Source: Acidobacteriota bacterium (GTDB lineage: Bacteria > Acidobacteriota > Blastocatellia > RBC074). From it: a stretch of DNA of 64,000 nt. The stretch lies in NCBI GenBank assembly GCA_018269055.1, contig JAFDVI010000024.1, positions 496,001-560,000 on the forward strand. Reading direction: 5' to 3'. Within the stretch, counting starts at the first letter, position 1. Every line of letters begins with the position of its first letter. A model generated the notes under the pieces. That model was not told the DNA's origin, searched no databases, and saw nothing but the letters and a program-made list of their open reading frames with translations. This document shows, in pieces, positions 43,712 to 52,861 of the stretch. Position numbers and translations under genes: made by a program.

Positions 43712-45538
43712 ATGAAAAATCCCCGCGCTGCAAACACCGCTGAAGGTACGAATACAGATGCAAAACTCAACCGCCGTTCGTTTGTGAAGTTATTGCCTGC
43801 CGCCGGAGCCGCTGGATTGACAATTACCGCCCCCGATTCCGCGGCGGCGCAAACTCGTGGGGTGGCAGGCGGCGGAACTCAACAGGATAATCAGCGCATT
43901 ACGAGAGAAATGATGCAAGCCGCCGAAAAGCTGATCGGCGTTGAACTGACCGAAGCGCAGGAAAATATGGCCTTGCCGGGCGTGAACCGAAACCTGGCGA
44001 ATTACGAGGCTCTGCGAAAAATTGACGTGCCGCTCGATACTGAACCGGCGACGGCTTTTCATCCTGCGCTGCCCGGCAAACTCAAAACCTATCGCCAGCG
44101 CGCGGCGAAATCCTCGAAAGCAGCCAAGTCCGCGGCAAGCAAATCCATCGCGCCAAAATTTACTTCTGTCGAAAACCTGGCTTTTGCCACCGTCGCGGAA
44201 CTGTCGGAGCTTGTCCGCACGCACAAACTTTCTTCGATGGAATTGACCAAAATGTATTTGGGGCGGTTGAAAAAATACGGCGATAAATTGCTAAACGTCG
44301 TCACGCTGACCGAAGAGTTGGCCTTAAAACAAGCCGAAGCTGCCGACCGTGAAATCAAAGCCGGAAAATATCGCGGGCCGCTGCATGGGATTCCGTGCGG
44401 CGTCAAGGACCTGTTTGCCACCAAAGGCATCAAGACCACCTGGGGAGCCGAACCGTTCCAGGAACAAATGATTGATTACGATTCGACCGTCGTCGAACGA
44501 TTGCGCGAAGCCGGAGCCGTGCTGGTCGCCAAACTTTCGATGGGCGCGCTGGCGCAGGGCGGACGCTGGTTCAAAGGAATGACGCGCAACCCCTGGCAAC
44601 CCGAAGAAACCGCCGTTGGTTCGTCGGGTTCATCGGCGGGTTCCGCTTCAGCGACTTCGGCGGGCTTGGTGGGTTTCGCAATTGGAACGGAAACGCTGGG
44701 TTCGATTGTTTCGCCTTCATCGCGCTGCGGCGTGACGGGGTTGCGACCGACCTATGGTCGCGTCAGCCGTTATGGCGCAATGGGTTTGAGCTGGACGATG
44801 GACAAAATCGGCCCGATTTGTCGCTCCGTGGAAGATTGCGCCTTGGTGTTGGCGGCAATTTACGGCCCCGACGGACACGACATGACTGTCGAAGACGTAC
44901 CATTTCATTGGGATTCAAACCGGCCTTTGTCGCAAATGAGGATTGGTTACATTCAGGCTGAATTCGAACCTTCGGGTAGGCAAAATGGCGGCAACCAGGG
45001 CGGTCAAGGAAATGCCGAAGAACGAAGGAAAATGTATGCCGATGCGCTCGATGTGCTCAGAAAAGCCGGAGCGAAGCTGGAACCATTTGAGTTGCCGCAA
45101 TTCAATTTTCAAAGCCTGCGAACAATTTTGAACGCCGAAGCCGCCGCCGCTTTCGATGACATCACACGCGATGGTCGCGTCAACCAGTTATCCGGTCAAA
45201 GTCCTAACGATTGGCCGAATAGTTTTCGCACGGCGCGCTTCATTCCGGCGGTGGAATACATTCGTGCGCAACGCGCCCGCACCTTGCTGATGCGCGAAAT
45301 GGATAAGCTGATGGCGAACTGGGATTGTTTTGTCACGCCTGCGCCGGGCAGCGCCAGTTTGACGCTGACCAATTTAACCGGCCATCCGGCTGTTGTCGTT
45401 CCTTGCGGCTTCATCAACAAACTTCCACAAGCGATTATGTTCACCGGCAATCTGTACGATGAAGCCGCTCCGCTGAGAGTCGCGCATGCGTTTCAACAGG
45501 CAACCGACTGGCACAAGAAATATCCCAATCTGGACTGA
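43712..45538 (+). CDS. Tat-exported amidase (amidase signature family)
   Basis: 608 residues. The N-terminus has a twin-arginine motif (NRRSFVK, about 20-26) and a hydrophobic Ala/Gly stretch to about 46. The amidase signature triad is intact: Lys232 (PCGVKDL), cis-Ser307 (GSSGSSAGS) and nucleophile Ser331 (ETLGSIVSPSSRCGVTGLRPT). It hydrolyses an amide in the periplasm; substrate unknown. Gatifloxacin-type GatA is excluded by the signal and by lack of GatB/GatC. Convergent with a hydantoinase A gene 6 bases away, which hints at amide or cyclic-imide catabolism. The window also encodes TatA and TatC, needed for its export. Confidence 0.92.
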   Translation: MKNPRAANTAEGTNTDAKLNRRSFVKLLPAAGAAGLTITAPDSAAAQTRGVAGGGTQQDNQRITREMMQAAEKLIGVELTEAQENMALPGVNRNLANYEALRKIDVPLDTEPATAFHPALPGKLKTYRQRAAKSSKAAKSAASKSIAPKFTSVENLAFATVAELSELVRTHKLSSMELTKMYLGRLKKYGDKLLNVVTLTEELALKQAEAADREIKAGKYRGPLHGIPCGVKDLFATKGIKTTWGAEPFQEQMIDYDSTVVERLREAGAVLVAKLSMGALAQGGRWFKGMTRNPWQPEETAVGSSGSSAGSASATSAGLVGFAIGTETLGSIVSPSSRCGVTGLRPTYGRVSRYGAMGLSWTMDKIGPICRSVEDCALVLAAIYGPDGHDMTVEDVPFHWDSNRPLSQMRIGYIQAEFEPSGRQNGGNQGGQGNAEERRKMYADALDVLRKAGAKLEPFELPQFNFQSLRTILNAEAAAAFDDITRDGRVNQLSGQSPNDWPNSFRTARFIPAVEYIRAQRARTLLMREMDKLMANWDCFVTPAPGSASLTLTNLTGHPAVVVPCGFINKLPQAIMFTGNLYDEAAPLRVAHAFQQATDWHKKYPNLD

Positions 45539-45544
45539 TTTGTT

Positions 45545-47632
45545 TTACTGTGATTCGAGAATCAGGTTTTGCCATCCGTCCACCGTCGCACGCCAGCCTG
45601 GAGGGATCAGCGTCGTTGATCCATATTCGGTGATGATGGCCGGAGCAGAAATGGTTGCGCCGGACAGCAGTTCCGCCCGGTCAAACACTGCGACTTTGCG
45701 GCGCTTGTCGCTCAGCCAAACCAGTGCATCGCGTTGAGGTTTGGCCTTGTAACGGCGAAACGTCTTCTCGCTTTTAAGTTGCGGTTTATCGGTGACGCCT
45801 GTGGCGCGCAATCGGATACTGACGATTTCAACGGCTTTCTGTTCGTCGGCATGACCGTACCGCGCACGATGAGCCTGGTGAAATCGCCTGACGGCATCGG
45901 TTTCAACCTCATTGCTCAAGGAAATTTCAAGCTCGAAGGACTGGCCGCGATACCGCATGGCCAGCAAACGAGCCAGATTGGTTTGATCCAGCGCAAAGCC
46001 TTCAGCGCGTAAATCTGCGCGAGCCTGTTTCTCCATGGCGGAGAATTCGCGTTCGATTCGTCGCGGCAATTTTGAGCCATCTCCGGATTCAACCGTCAGC
46101 ATGACGGTGCGCGAATAATCTTTGACCACATCGGCCAGCAACACTCCCAGCGCCGAAAAAGCGCCAGGAAACGATGGAACCAGGACTCGTGGAATTCTCA
46201 GTGCTGAAGCCAATGCGGCTGCGTGCAATCCGCCAGCGCCGCCAAAACTGACCAGCGAAAACCGTCTGGGGTCGTGGCCTCGTTCGACGGAAACCAACCG
46301 CAGCGCCTGTTCCATGTTCGCGTTCGCTACGCGAATGACGCCGAGTGCGGCTTGTTCGCGCGTAACCAGTTTGGATGAAGCGCGAGAGATTTCGTCTGCC
46401 AGGCGATTTAGCACCGCGGCCGCTCGAAATTCATCCAGCGCCATTTCTCCAGCCAGCAATCCAGTGCCCGCAAACCTGCCCAAAACTAAATTTGCGTCAG
46501 TCACGGTTGGCTGAGTTCCGAATCCGTAACAGGCTGGGCCTGGATCGGCGCCTGCGGATTCAGGGCCGACGCGCAATGCGCCACCTTCGTCCACGTAAGT
46601 AATCGAGCCTCCGCCAGCGCCTACGGTGTGAATGTCCAGAACCGGAACGGCGACTGGTAATCCCGTGATTTGAGCTTCATTGGTCGTGCGCGCTTCGCCG
46701 CGACACAGTGCCACGTCAGTGGAAGTTCCGCCCATATCAAACGTGATGATGTCAGCGAAGCCCGCAAGCTCGGCAATTCGCACGGCGGAAACGACCCCGC
46801 CAGCCGGACCGGACAGAATCGTGCGAACTGGTTCCTGCGCGGCAATCTCTGCGGAAATTGAACCGCCCGACGATTGCATAATTCGCAGCCGTGTTTCGTC
46901 TTGCCGTTTGAACTTTCGCGCCAAACCTTCAGTCAGTTCGCCCAGATAATGGCTGACGCGCGGCGCCAGGTAAGCGTTGATGACGACCGTCGAGGTGCGC
47001 TCGTATTCGCGGTATTCAGGCAGGATTTTGTGCGAGACAGATACCGGAATACCTAACGGCTCCAAGGCATCGGCGATTCTTTTTTCGTGGTCGGAGTTGG
47101 AAAAGGAAAACAGCAGCGAAATGGCGATGGATTCGATTTCTGCATGTTTCAATTTTTTGACCAACGCTGCCAGTTCGCGACCCGTCAACGATTGAATCAC
47201 GCTGGCATCGGCGGCAATCCGTTCCCTGACGCCGAACCGCAACTCGCTGGGAACCAGTGGTGCAGGCCGCTTTACCGCAAGATTGTAAAGATCCGGGCGA
47301 GCCTGGCGACCGATTTCGATCACGTCTTCAAATCCGGCAGTGGTGACCAGAGCCGTGCGCGCTCCTTTGCGTTCCAGCAAGGCGTTGGTGGCGACAGTGG
47401 TGCCGTGAACGATTTCCACCTCCGCGTCGGGCAATTTCTCAAATTCTTCGCTGAGAAGTTCCAGCGCTTGATTGAGTCCAATCAAAATAGCTTGCGCGGG
47501 AGCCATCGGGGTCGAGGGAACTTTGAATGAGAACTGGCGATTTTTGAAAGCGACGATAAAGTCTGTAAACGTCCCCCCAGTATCTACTCCTATGCGAAGC
47601 TGACTTTGCAATGACTTAATCTTTCTGGCCAT
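45545..47632 (-). CDS. hydantoinase/oxoprolinase subunit A (HyuA-like)
   Basis: 695 residues. N-terminal RIGVDTGGTFTDFIV and the ASKHA-type phosphate loop FDMGGTSTDVALC, with the central HTVGAGGGS(I) motif, identify the HyuA family: ATP-dependent ring opening of 5-oxoproline, hydantoins or acetone carboxylation. These enzymes normally need a HyuB partner; none is adjacent, so either it is elsewhere or this is a stand-alone variant. ATG start. Divergent from a cluster of exported proteins after 342 bases. Confidence 0.92.
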   Translation of the reverse strand: MARKIKSLQSQLRIGVDTGGTFTDFIVAFKNRQFSFKVPSTPMAPAQAILIGLNQALELLSEEFEKLPDAEVEIVHGTTVATNALLERKGARTALVTTAGFEDVIEIGRQARPDLYNLAVKRPAPLVPSELRFGVRERIAADASVIQSLTGRELAALVKKLKHAEIESIAISLLFSFSNSDHEKRIADALEPLGIPVSVSHKILPEYREYERTSTVVINAYLAPRVSHYLGELTEGLARKFKRQDETRLRIMQSSGGSISAEIAAQEPVRTILSGPAGGVVSAVRIAELAGFADIITFDMGGTSTDVALCRGEARTTNEAQITGLPVAVPVLDIHTVGAGGGSITYVDEGGALRVGPESAGADPGPACYGFGTQPTVTDANLVLGRFAGTGLLAGEMALDEFRAAAVLNRLADEISRASSKLVTREQAALGVIRVANANMEQALRLVSVERGHDPRRFSLVSFGGAGGLHAAALASALRIPRVLVPSFPGAFSALGVLLADVVKDYSRTVMLTVESGDGSKLPRRIEREFSAMEKQARADLRAEGFALDQTNLARLLAMRYRGQSFELEISLSNEVETDAVRRFHQAHRARYGHADEQKAVEIVSIRLRATGVTDKPQLKSEKTFRRYKAKPQRDALVWLSDKRRKVAVFDRAELLSGATISAPAIITEYGSTTLIPPGWRATVDGWQNLILESQ

Positions 47633-47974
47633 TTCTAAGTATTTTTATGAACGGTCGGGCACCAACACTCCCAACAATGCTCAAATCCATCTGTGTCCTT
47701 GCCAATTCAAGGCAAAAATAATGAAACCCCAGCCGGATGTTGGCGTTAAGCAGGCTTGAGTTTGCCACGATGCGCCCGGTGCGAAAGTTAGACTCACTGG
47801 GAAATTTTCGACGGGCGCATCAAGCTGAAAAGTTTATTTGCTGGTAAGCGGAAATGAACTTTGCCGTGTCGGCTCAAAATCCCGTTGAATGCGAACCGAC
47901 CTCACTTCACAGTTTCGACGCAATCAACTTTCGGAAATATCACCAAGCGTTTAAATCGCGCTCCACATTGCGAG
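47633..47974. other. divergent intergenic region with a 10-bp inverted repeat
   Basis: This 342-base gap separates the hyuA-like gene (minus) from the first exported paralogue (plus). It contains GATGCGCCCG (47769-47778) mirrored at 47812-47821 with a 33-base centre, the only clear structure. It must hold promoters for both sides; I could not assign them. Confidence 0.45.
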
Positions 47975-48568
47975 ATGGACTGTAAATTTGCAAGCAAACT
48001 ATTGCTTTTCGCCTGTCTGGCTGCAGGCTCAGGCGGGGGAGTTCATTCGCAATCTGTCGAGCAAGCCAGGCCCCTGGTTATCTTTTCGACGCCACCTGTG
48101 ATGGTCACAGCTAGGCTAAATCTGGCTGACGGTTCAAAATCCGATGTTCATGGGCAGGCGACCCTAACGATTACCAGGGCCAATGAAGATGACTCCGTGA
48201 CCGGGACTTTGGTTTACCTTCTGCCGGATGAAGTTCGGCAGAAAATCGCCCAGACATCCGGCCAGAAACTGGCTGAAATCCCGAACCGAGTGACTCAAAA
48301 AGATTTGTCGGCAAAATTTCAACGCGGCACATCGTGTCCTTCGCTCAAATTGCAGGTTTCGGCGAGTGAGGTTGCGTTTGGCAATGCAGCATTGCTCTTC
48401 GACAAAGTGACAGTGGCCATTCCGGAAACGCCTGCCCCAATCAATCAGCTTTTTTGCAGTTGGACGCGACAAATTAACGCCAAGCGAAAAAGGTTGGGCA
48501 TTATTGCCGCTGTCAACCGTTTGATCACGGTTGAAGAAGATGTTGAAAATAAACCGGCAAGACCGTAA
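47975..48568 (+). CDS. exported protein of unknown family, paralogue A
   Basis: 197 residues, with a signal peptide (about 1-26, ending VHSQ). The mature part (about 45-190) aligns along its length with the product of the next gene: GQATLTITRANEDDSVTGTL here against GKVSFTITAANSDDTVAGTL there, and the shared LPDEVRQKIAQTSGQ/IPDDARQKIASMSGK and RLGIIAAVNRLI/RRGIIARANKVI segments. Family not recognised; predicted beta-rich with a helical C-terminus. The longest frame begins 38 codons upstream; ATG 47975 starts the signal peptide. Confidence 0.78.
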   Translation: MDCKFASKLLLFACLAAGSGGGVHSQSVEQARPLVIFSTPPVMVTARLNLADGSKSDVHGQATLTITRANEDDSVTGTLVYLLPDEVRQKIAQTSGQKLAEIPNRVTQKDLSAKFQRGTSCPSLKLQVSASEVAFGNAALLFDKVTVAIPETPAPINQLFCSWTRQINAKRKRLGIIAAVNRLITVEEDVENKPARP

Positions 48569-48716
48569 GCTGTGCGCTTCTTGAAGCCCAAAGTTGCCCT
48601 TAACTCACAATCATTCCGAAGCCGAATCATCTGATCAAGTTTGGTTTTGGTCATCAGATTGATCCGGTAACCCCCCTTGAATCTCAACATACGTTTGGAG
48701 GTAGAAACATAAATTT

Positions 48717-49307
48717 ATGAACACCAAATTTTCGAGAGCTATCTTTGCCTTGGCTTGTTTGTTCGGGCTAAGCATCGTTGCGAATGCACAGGCACAACAG
48801 GCAACACCCAAAAAAGTGGCTTTTACGACCGCGCCGAAGTTGGTCATTGCCAAACTGAAAAGCGGCGAAGCCGACGTTTATGATGTTCGCGGCAAAGTTT
48901 CTTTTACCATAACGGCGGCCAACTCCGATGATACGGTTGCCGGTACGCTGGTTTATGCGATCCCGGATGACGCTCGCCAAAAAATCGCTTCCATGTCGGG
49001 CAAAGCTGTGGGTGCCATACCTGCCAATATCACCAGAAACGACATTATTGCTTCTTTCCAAAAAGCGACTGCGCCGCCGATTTTGCACCTCGAAATCAAT
49101 GCAATGGATATTGATGTGGTCGGAGTCAAAATGAGATTTAGCAGGATTGTTTTGGATATCAACGCCAGAGAAGGCCACCCGGCGGATTATTCAGTTCAGG
49201 AAATGGAGGCGCTGTTCACTGTCTGGGCCAAACAGATCGCCAACGGTCGTTCGCGCCGTGGCATCATTGCACGCGCCAATAAAGTCATCAACGGCGAGCC
49301 GGAATAG
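48717..49307 (+). CDS. exported protein of unknown family, paralogue B
   Basis: 196 residues with a clear signal peptide (about 1-25, ending VANAQ). It is a tandem paralogue of the preceding gene, 148 bases downstream, sharing the ITAAN-DDTVAGTLVY core, the DARQKIA helix and the C-terminal RGIIARANKVI helix. No cysteine pair, lipobox or catalytic motif is seen. GGAGG precedes the ATG by about 14 bases. Likely periplasmic. Function unknown. Confidence 0.82.
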   Translation: MNTKFSRAIFALACLFGLSIVANAQAQQATPKKVAFTTAPKLVIAKLKSGEADVYDVRGKVSFTITAANSDDTVAGTLVYAIPDDARQKIASMSGKAVGAIPANITRNDIIASFQKATAPPILHLEINAMDIDVVGVKMRFSRIVLDINAREGHPADYSVQEMEALFTVWAKQIANGRSRRGIIARANKVINGEPE

Positions 49308-49412
49308 TTTTTCGCCCATTTCGCTCCTCGGTTGCCGCAAACGATTTATCGAGATAGGTGGTTTTCTTGGTTAAGTTTGTAAGTGTGGCTGAGTGCTCTG
49401 GAAACGGAGCGT

Positions 49413-49496
49413 GGCAGTTGGCAACGTTCGGCCAGCTTGCGTTCGCAAGCTGGCAATGAAATCTGTGAAAACAGGTTGAACGTAACGCCAACTGCC
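49413..49496. repeat. nested palindrome directly before the start of the next gene
   Basis: Inner stem GCCAGCTTGCG (49431-49441) and CGCAAGCTGGC (49444-49454) with a 2-base loop; outer stem GGCAGTTGGC (49413-49422) and GCCAACTGCC (49487-49496). It ends 3 bases before the ATG at 49500 and would sequester its leader in an RNA. REP-like. Confidence 0.6.
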
Positions 49497-49499
49497 GAA

Positions 49500-50654
49500 A
49501 TGTTTTTTATGCTGACTCGAATTTGCAAGTCTATCTTGTTCACTTGTGCCTTTTTGGCCGCAGGGCAATGGGAGTTCGAGTCATTTAGTGTGGTTCATTC
49601 TCAGGTTCGTCAAGCCGAACAACGCTTTTCAATTAACGGGTCAGTTGAAAACAATGACGGAAAATTGCGGTTGATATTGACCAACCATTCGCCACGGGAA
49701 TTTCGTGGAGTTGCCAGAATTGGTCTTGGTAATAGCGATGAGCAAAAAGAGATTGGAGATGTTTCGATCACTCTTCCGTCAAATGAAGTGAGTTTGTTGC
49801 AAATCAACGGCGTTGCTCCGTCGGGCGATCATTATACGCTGGCGATTTACGATCAGTTTGGGGGGCGTTTGTTTTTTAGAATCGCCCCTCTTCGGCAAAC
49901 TTCTGATCCCACCTCGGCTACAATTGTCGCGATCACACCGATACAGTCAGCGAAATCCAGAGGTAGCACTTCTTCCTCTTCCGCCGAAGCATCAGCGCTT
50001 GCCGCCAAATCGTACAGCACGGATAAATTTGCGATGATAGCGACACAAGTTCAGGTCAAAACGCGATTACTGGCCAGTGAAGACGGCGGAGATTCATTCA
50101 CGCTGTTTTTTGAGCTTCGCGCACAGAAACCTGTAAACACAGCGATACTTGCCATTTCTGCCGACAAACTGAAAGATCAAAAACAGATCAGCATCAATCT
50201 TCAGTCAAATGTGGAGTTCAAACTTCCGGATTCACTGCAAACCGACAAAGTGAATTACATCCTAAACGACAAAGACGGTCGTGTGCTGGCGAAAGGAGAG
50301 TTGAACCTGCAGAAATTGATGGATGACGATTTCGTTAGCGCCAGCGATATTCGAACGGATCGGACTTCTTACCAATCCGGAGAAGCCGTTCGGATGACGG
50401 TCATGCTGGAAGGAAAATCCCAAAGTGGTTATCGGGTTGAAATTTCCGTCAGAGATGGACAGAGCCAGGTCATCTTTCGAGACCAAAAAATTGTCGGCAA
50501 AGACGAAAGTTTCAACTCGCTGGATTTTTCCTTTACCCTTCCAAACAGCGTTGCTTCGCCCGTCGCATTTGAATTTCGCATCTTTGATGCGGAAACAGGA
50601 TTGTTGTTCGATTCAGGAGAACGCGAAGTCCCGATAGCTCCGGCAAAGCCTTAA
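49500..50654 (+). CDS. exported protein of unknown function
   Basis: 384 residues from ATG 49500 (or 381 from ATG 49509); a hydrophobic signal follows (about 5-20). The rest is beta-rich with a Ser-rich linker (GSTSSSSAEASALAAKS) around residue 155, and two segments that look like immunoglobulin-like or macroglobulin-type beta domains (FSINGSVENNDGKLRLIL; IRTDRTSYQSGEAVRMTVML). The second pattern resembles MG-type domains, as in alpha-2-macroglobulins, suggesting a surface or periplasmic binding role. No ribosome-binding site is visible; the palindrome at 49413-49496 occupies its place. Confidence 0.7.
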   Translation: MFFMLTRICKSILFTCAFLAAGQWEFESFSVVHSQVRQAEQRFSINGSVENNDGKLRLILTNHSPREFRGVARIGLGNSDEQKEIGDVSITLPSNEVSLLQINGVAPSGDHYTLAIYDQFGGRLFFRIAPLRQTSDPTSATIVAITPIQSAKSRGSTSSSSAEASALAAKSYSTDKFAMIATQVQVKTRLLASEDGGDSFTLFFELRAQKPVNTAILAISADKLKDQKQISINLQSNVEFKLPDSLQTDKVNYILNDKDGRVLAKGELNLQKLMDDDFVSASDIRTDRTSYQSGEAVRMTVMLEGKSQSGYRVEISVRDGQSQVIFRDQKIVGKDESFNSLDFSFTLPNSVASPVAFEFRIFDAETGLLFDSGEREVPIAPAKP

Positions 50655-50873
50655 ACTCACCCCATGTAAAAACTTTTGCCCTTTTGCCGGAATGATTGCG
50701 TCGGCGGAGTGCGCTGAGTAAAATGCTCGCCGAGTCGTCCCCGCGCTAACGCAATCTGTTTCAAGTTACTGCTAAACAAGACACTCATTGATTTAGCAAG
50801 TCTGAAACGTGGTCCTTTTCTTAACTATTTAGTCCTGTTTTCCCGCATCGGTGGGATGACGTAGGGGGTCACG

Positions 50874-51926
50874 ATGTCGAAGAACTCTTTTTTGCGCCCA
50901 ATAGTTCTTGCGTTTTCCTTCCTACTGGTGTGTCTTGCTTTGGTTTCCGCTCAGCAAAACACTCAGCAGCGAGGCAATGAAGGTCAACAAGGCCAGGAAG
51001 CCAAATCCTCGCCTCAACAATCGCAGAGCCAACAGTCTCCACAGCGTCCCACCACAAGACCGGGTGAGGGAACCCAAAAACCTCCGACTGAAATTTTGAA
51101 TACGGAAGTTGTCTCTCTGACAATTACGGTGACCGATCCGTATAACCGGTTGGTGACGGGGTTGGATAAACAACATTTCGAAGTCTACGAAGATAAGGTC
51201 AAGCAGGAAATCGCCTACTTTAGCGATGACGATGTGCCGGTGAGTCTAGGAATTGTCTTCGACGTTTCAGGCAGCATGAAGGGGAAGCTTGACCGCGCCC
51301 GTGATGCTTTGAAAGCCTTCATTCAAACCAGCCACAACGATGACGATTTCTTTCTGGTCGGCTTCAATCAGCGAGCCAATTTGCTGGCGGAATTTACCGA
51401 TGGCGATACCCTATCGAACAAGCTCCATTTGGTTGACCCCAAAGGGCAAACTGCCGTGTACGATGCGGTTTATCTAGGCATCGAAAAAGTGAAGCAGGGA
51501 CGCCATGACAAACGGGCGTTGCTGTTGATTTCCGATGGTCAGGATAATTCTTCGCGCTACACGTACGGAGAACTGCGCAAGCTATTGAAAGAAGCCGGGG
51601 TACAGATTTATTGCATTGGAATCGTTGAGATGGGCGGTGGAGCAGGGGGTGCGCTGGATATGCAGGGACAAGGAATTTTGGAAGAAATTGCCCAAGTCAC
51701 TGGCGGCAAGGCCTTTTTCCCTCGCACTGCGGCTGAATTGGAAGATCAAACCACACGTATTGCCTTGGAATTGCGCCATCAATACAGCATCGGTTACATG
51801 CCGACCAACGTTAAAAAAGATGGCCAATGGCACAAGATCAAGGTGAATGTGAAACAGCCAAGGGGATTACCAACATTGAAGGTTCAACACAAGGAAGGCT
51901 ATTACGCGGTTGCCGCCCAGCAATAA
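50874..51926 (+). CDS. VWFA-related Acidobacterial domain protein (TIGR03436-like)
   Basis: 350 residues. Signal peptide (about 1-26), a Gln/Ser/Pro-rich low-complexity stretch (28-70), then a von Willebrand A domain with metal-binding motif DVSGSMKG (about 129-136), the TAVYDAVYLGIEK and LLLISDGQDNSSR strands, and the C-terminal YSIGYMPTN typical of this Acidobacteria-specific family. It probably binds proteins outside the inner membrane in a Mg-dependent manner. A G-rich ribosome-binding site (GGGGG) precedes the ATG. Convergent with a STAS gene via a strong bidirectional terminator. Confidence 0.93.
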   Translation: MSKNSFLRPIVLAFSFLLVCLALVSAQQNTQQRGNEGQQGQEAKSSPQQSQSQQSPQRPTTRPGEGTQKPPTEILNTEVVSLTITVTDPYNRLVTGLDKQHFEVYEDKVKQEIAYFSDDDVPVSLGIVFDVSGSMKGKLDRARDALKAFIQTSHNDDDFFLVGFNQRANLLAEFTDGDTLSNKLHLVDPKGQTAVYDAVYLGIEKVKQGRHDKRALLLISDGQDNSSRYTYGELRKLLKEAGVQIYCIGIVEMGGGAGGALDMQGQGILEEIAQVTGGKAFFPRTAAELEDQTTRIALELRHQYSIGYMPTNVKKDGQWHKIKVNVKQPRGLPTLKVQHKEGYYAVAAQQ

Positions 51927-51955
51927 ACCTTGGTTGACAACTGATGGCTGAATGG

Positions 51956-51996
51956 AAAGACGAGGAGTGAATTTGGCTTTCACTCCTCGTCTTTTT
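51956..51996. terminator. 16-bp bidirectional terminator
   Basis: Arms 51956-51971 and 51979-51994 pair perfectly (core GACGAGGAGTGAA) around a 7-base loop, with A-rich and T-rich ends. The right arm contains the TGA stop of the STAS gene (51980-51982). It serves the convergent VWFA and STAS genes. Confidence 0.85.
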
Positions 51997-52414
51997 CGTC
52001 GGAGTCCGCTTCTGAAGGTTCATCATTTTCAGACTCCTCGCCTTTTTTCTTTTTCCCCTTGGTCTTTTTCTCCTTGCCAAAACTTGCCACCGCTTCATCT
52101 TCGGTTTTGTAGCTTTCGATCAAATCCAACAATTGTGTAATTTTCAACGCGCCGTAAACGCGATCAGTCACGCCAACCAGTTTCAGTACGCCGCCCGATT
52201 CCGTCGTTCTCTTAAAAGCTCGAACAATTTCGCCGATGCCCATGCTGTCAATAATCGGCACTTCGGTCAGGTTCAGCAAAATTTTGCTTGTGCCGGCCGA
52301 CAACACTTTGTCCACCAGCATCTGGAGTTGAAAACCGCCTTGGCCTTTGATGAATTTGCCGCGCATATCCAGCGACGCGATTGTCCCAGCGTAATGTATT
52401 CCGATAGTCAGCAT
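51980..52414 (-). CDS. STAS-domain protein, anti-sigma-factor-antagonist type
   Basis: 144 residues. A STAS domain (1-105) carries IIDSMGIGEI with phosphorylatable Ser57, as in SpoIIAA/RsbV, and MLTIGIHYAGTIASLDMRG as the opening strand; a long acidic/Lys-rich tail (about 110-144) is disordered. Phosphorylation by a switch kinase would control binding to an anti-sigma factor. Neither kinase nor sigma factor is adjacent. The 3' end lies in the terminator hairpin. Confidence 0.9.
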   Translation of the reverse strand: MLTIGIHYAGTIASLDMRGKFIKGQGGFQLQMLVDKVLSAGTSKILLNLTEVPIIDSMGIGEIVRAFKRTTESGGVLKLVGVTDRVYGALKITQLLDLIESYKTEDEAVASFGKEKKTKGKKKKGEESENDEPSEADSDEKDEE

Positions 52415-52861
52415 AATAGGGATTGTTTGTCAGTTTCTGATTGTGGATCGCGAAAAACGAAAATTCTTGAAGGTTGAACCTATGCTTGCCTATCCAATCC
52501 CTCAAGGATGCTGCAACCTCATATATAAAGCAGAGATAACGGCAATTTCTTATTCGCAACTCAGGAAAAGCTGGCACATTTTACCTGACAACACAGTAAG
52601 TTGCCATCCAGTTTGAATGATCCGAAAAACTTCCGCTGCCCGACCGAGCGCAACTTGATAGTAATATTCGCATGGAATGAATCCACTTGCCAGACAGACA
52701 TTCGGCTGATTAACATGCACTGCGTTTGAAAACAGCGCACCACCTCAAAAGAATTTTGCGGTTGCTCACCCAGGCGAGCTGACAATCAAGCAGGCAGGCG
52801 AGGACTCAAAAAGTCCAAGCCTGAAGTTTATTCCGACAATTCTGACAATCACTTTGGAACT
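52415..52861. other. divergent intergenic region, no gene recognised
   Basis: 447 bases between the STAS gene (minus) and the MreB-like gene (plus). It includes an AT-rich TATATAAAG stretch near 52520 and a small GGACT-AGTCC hairpin near 52800; no ORF with a believable start. Promoters for both genes must be here. Confidence 0.4.
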
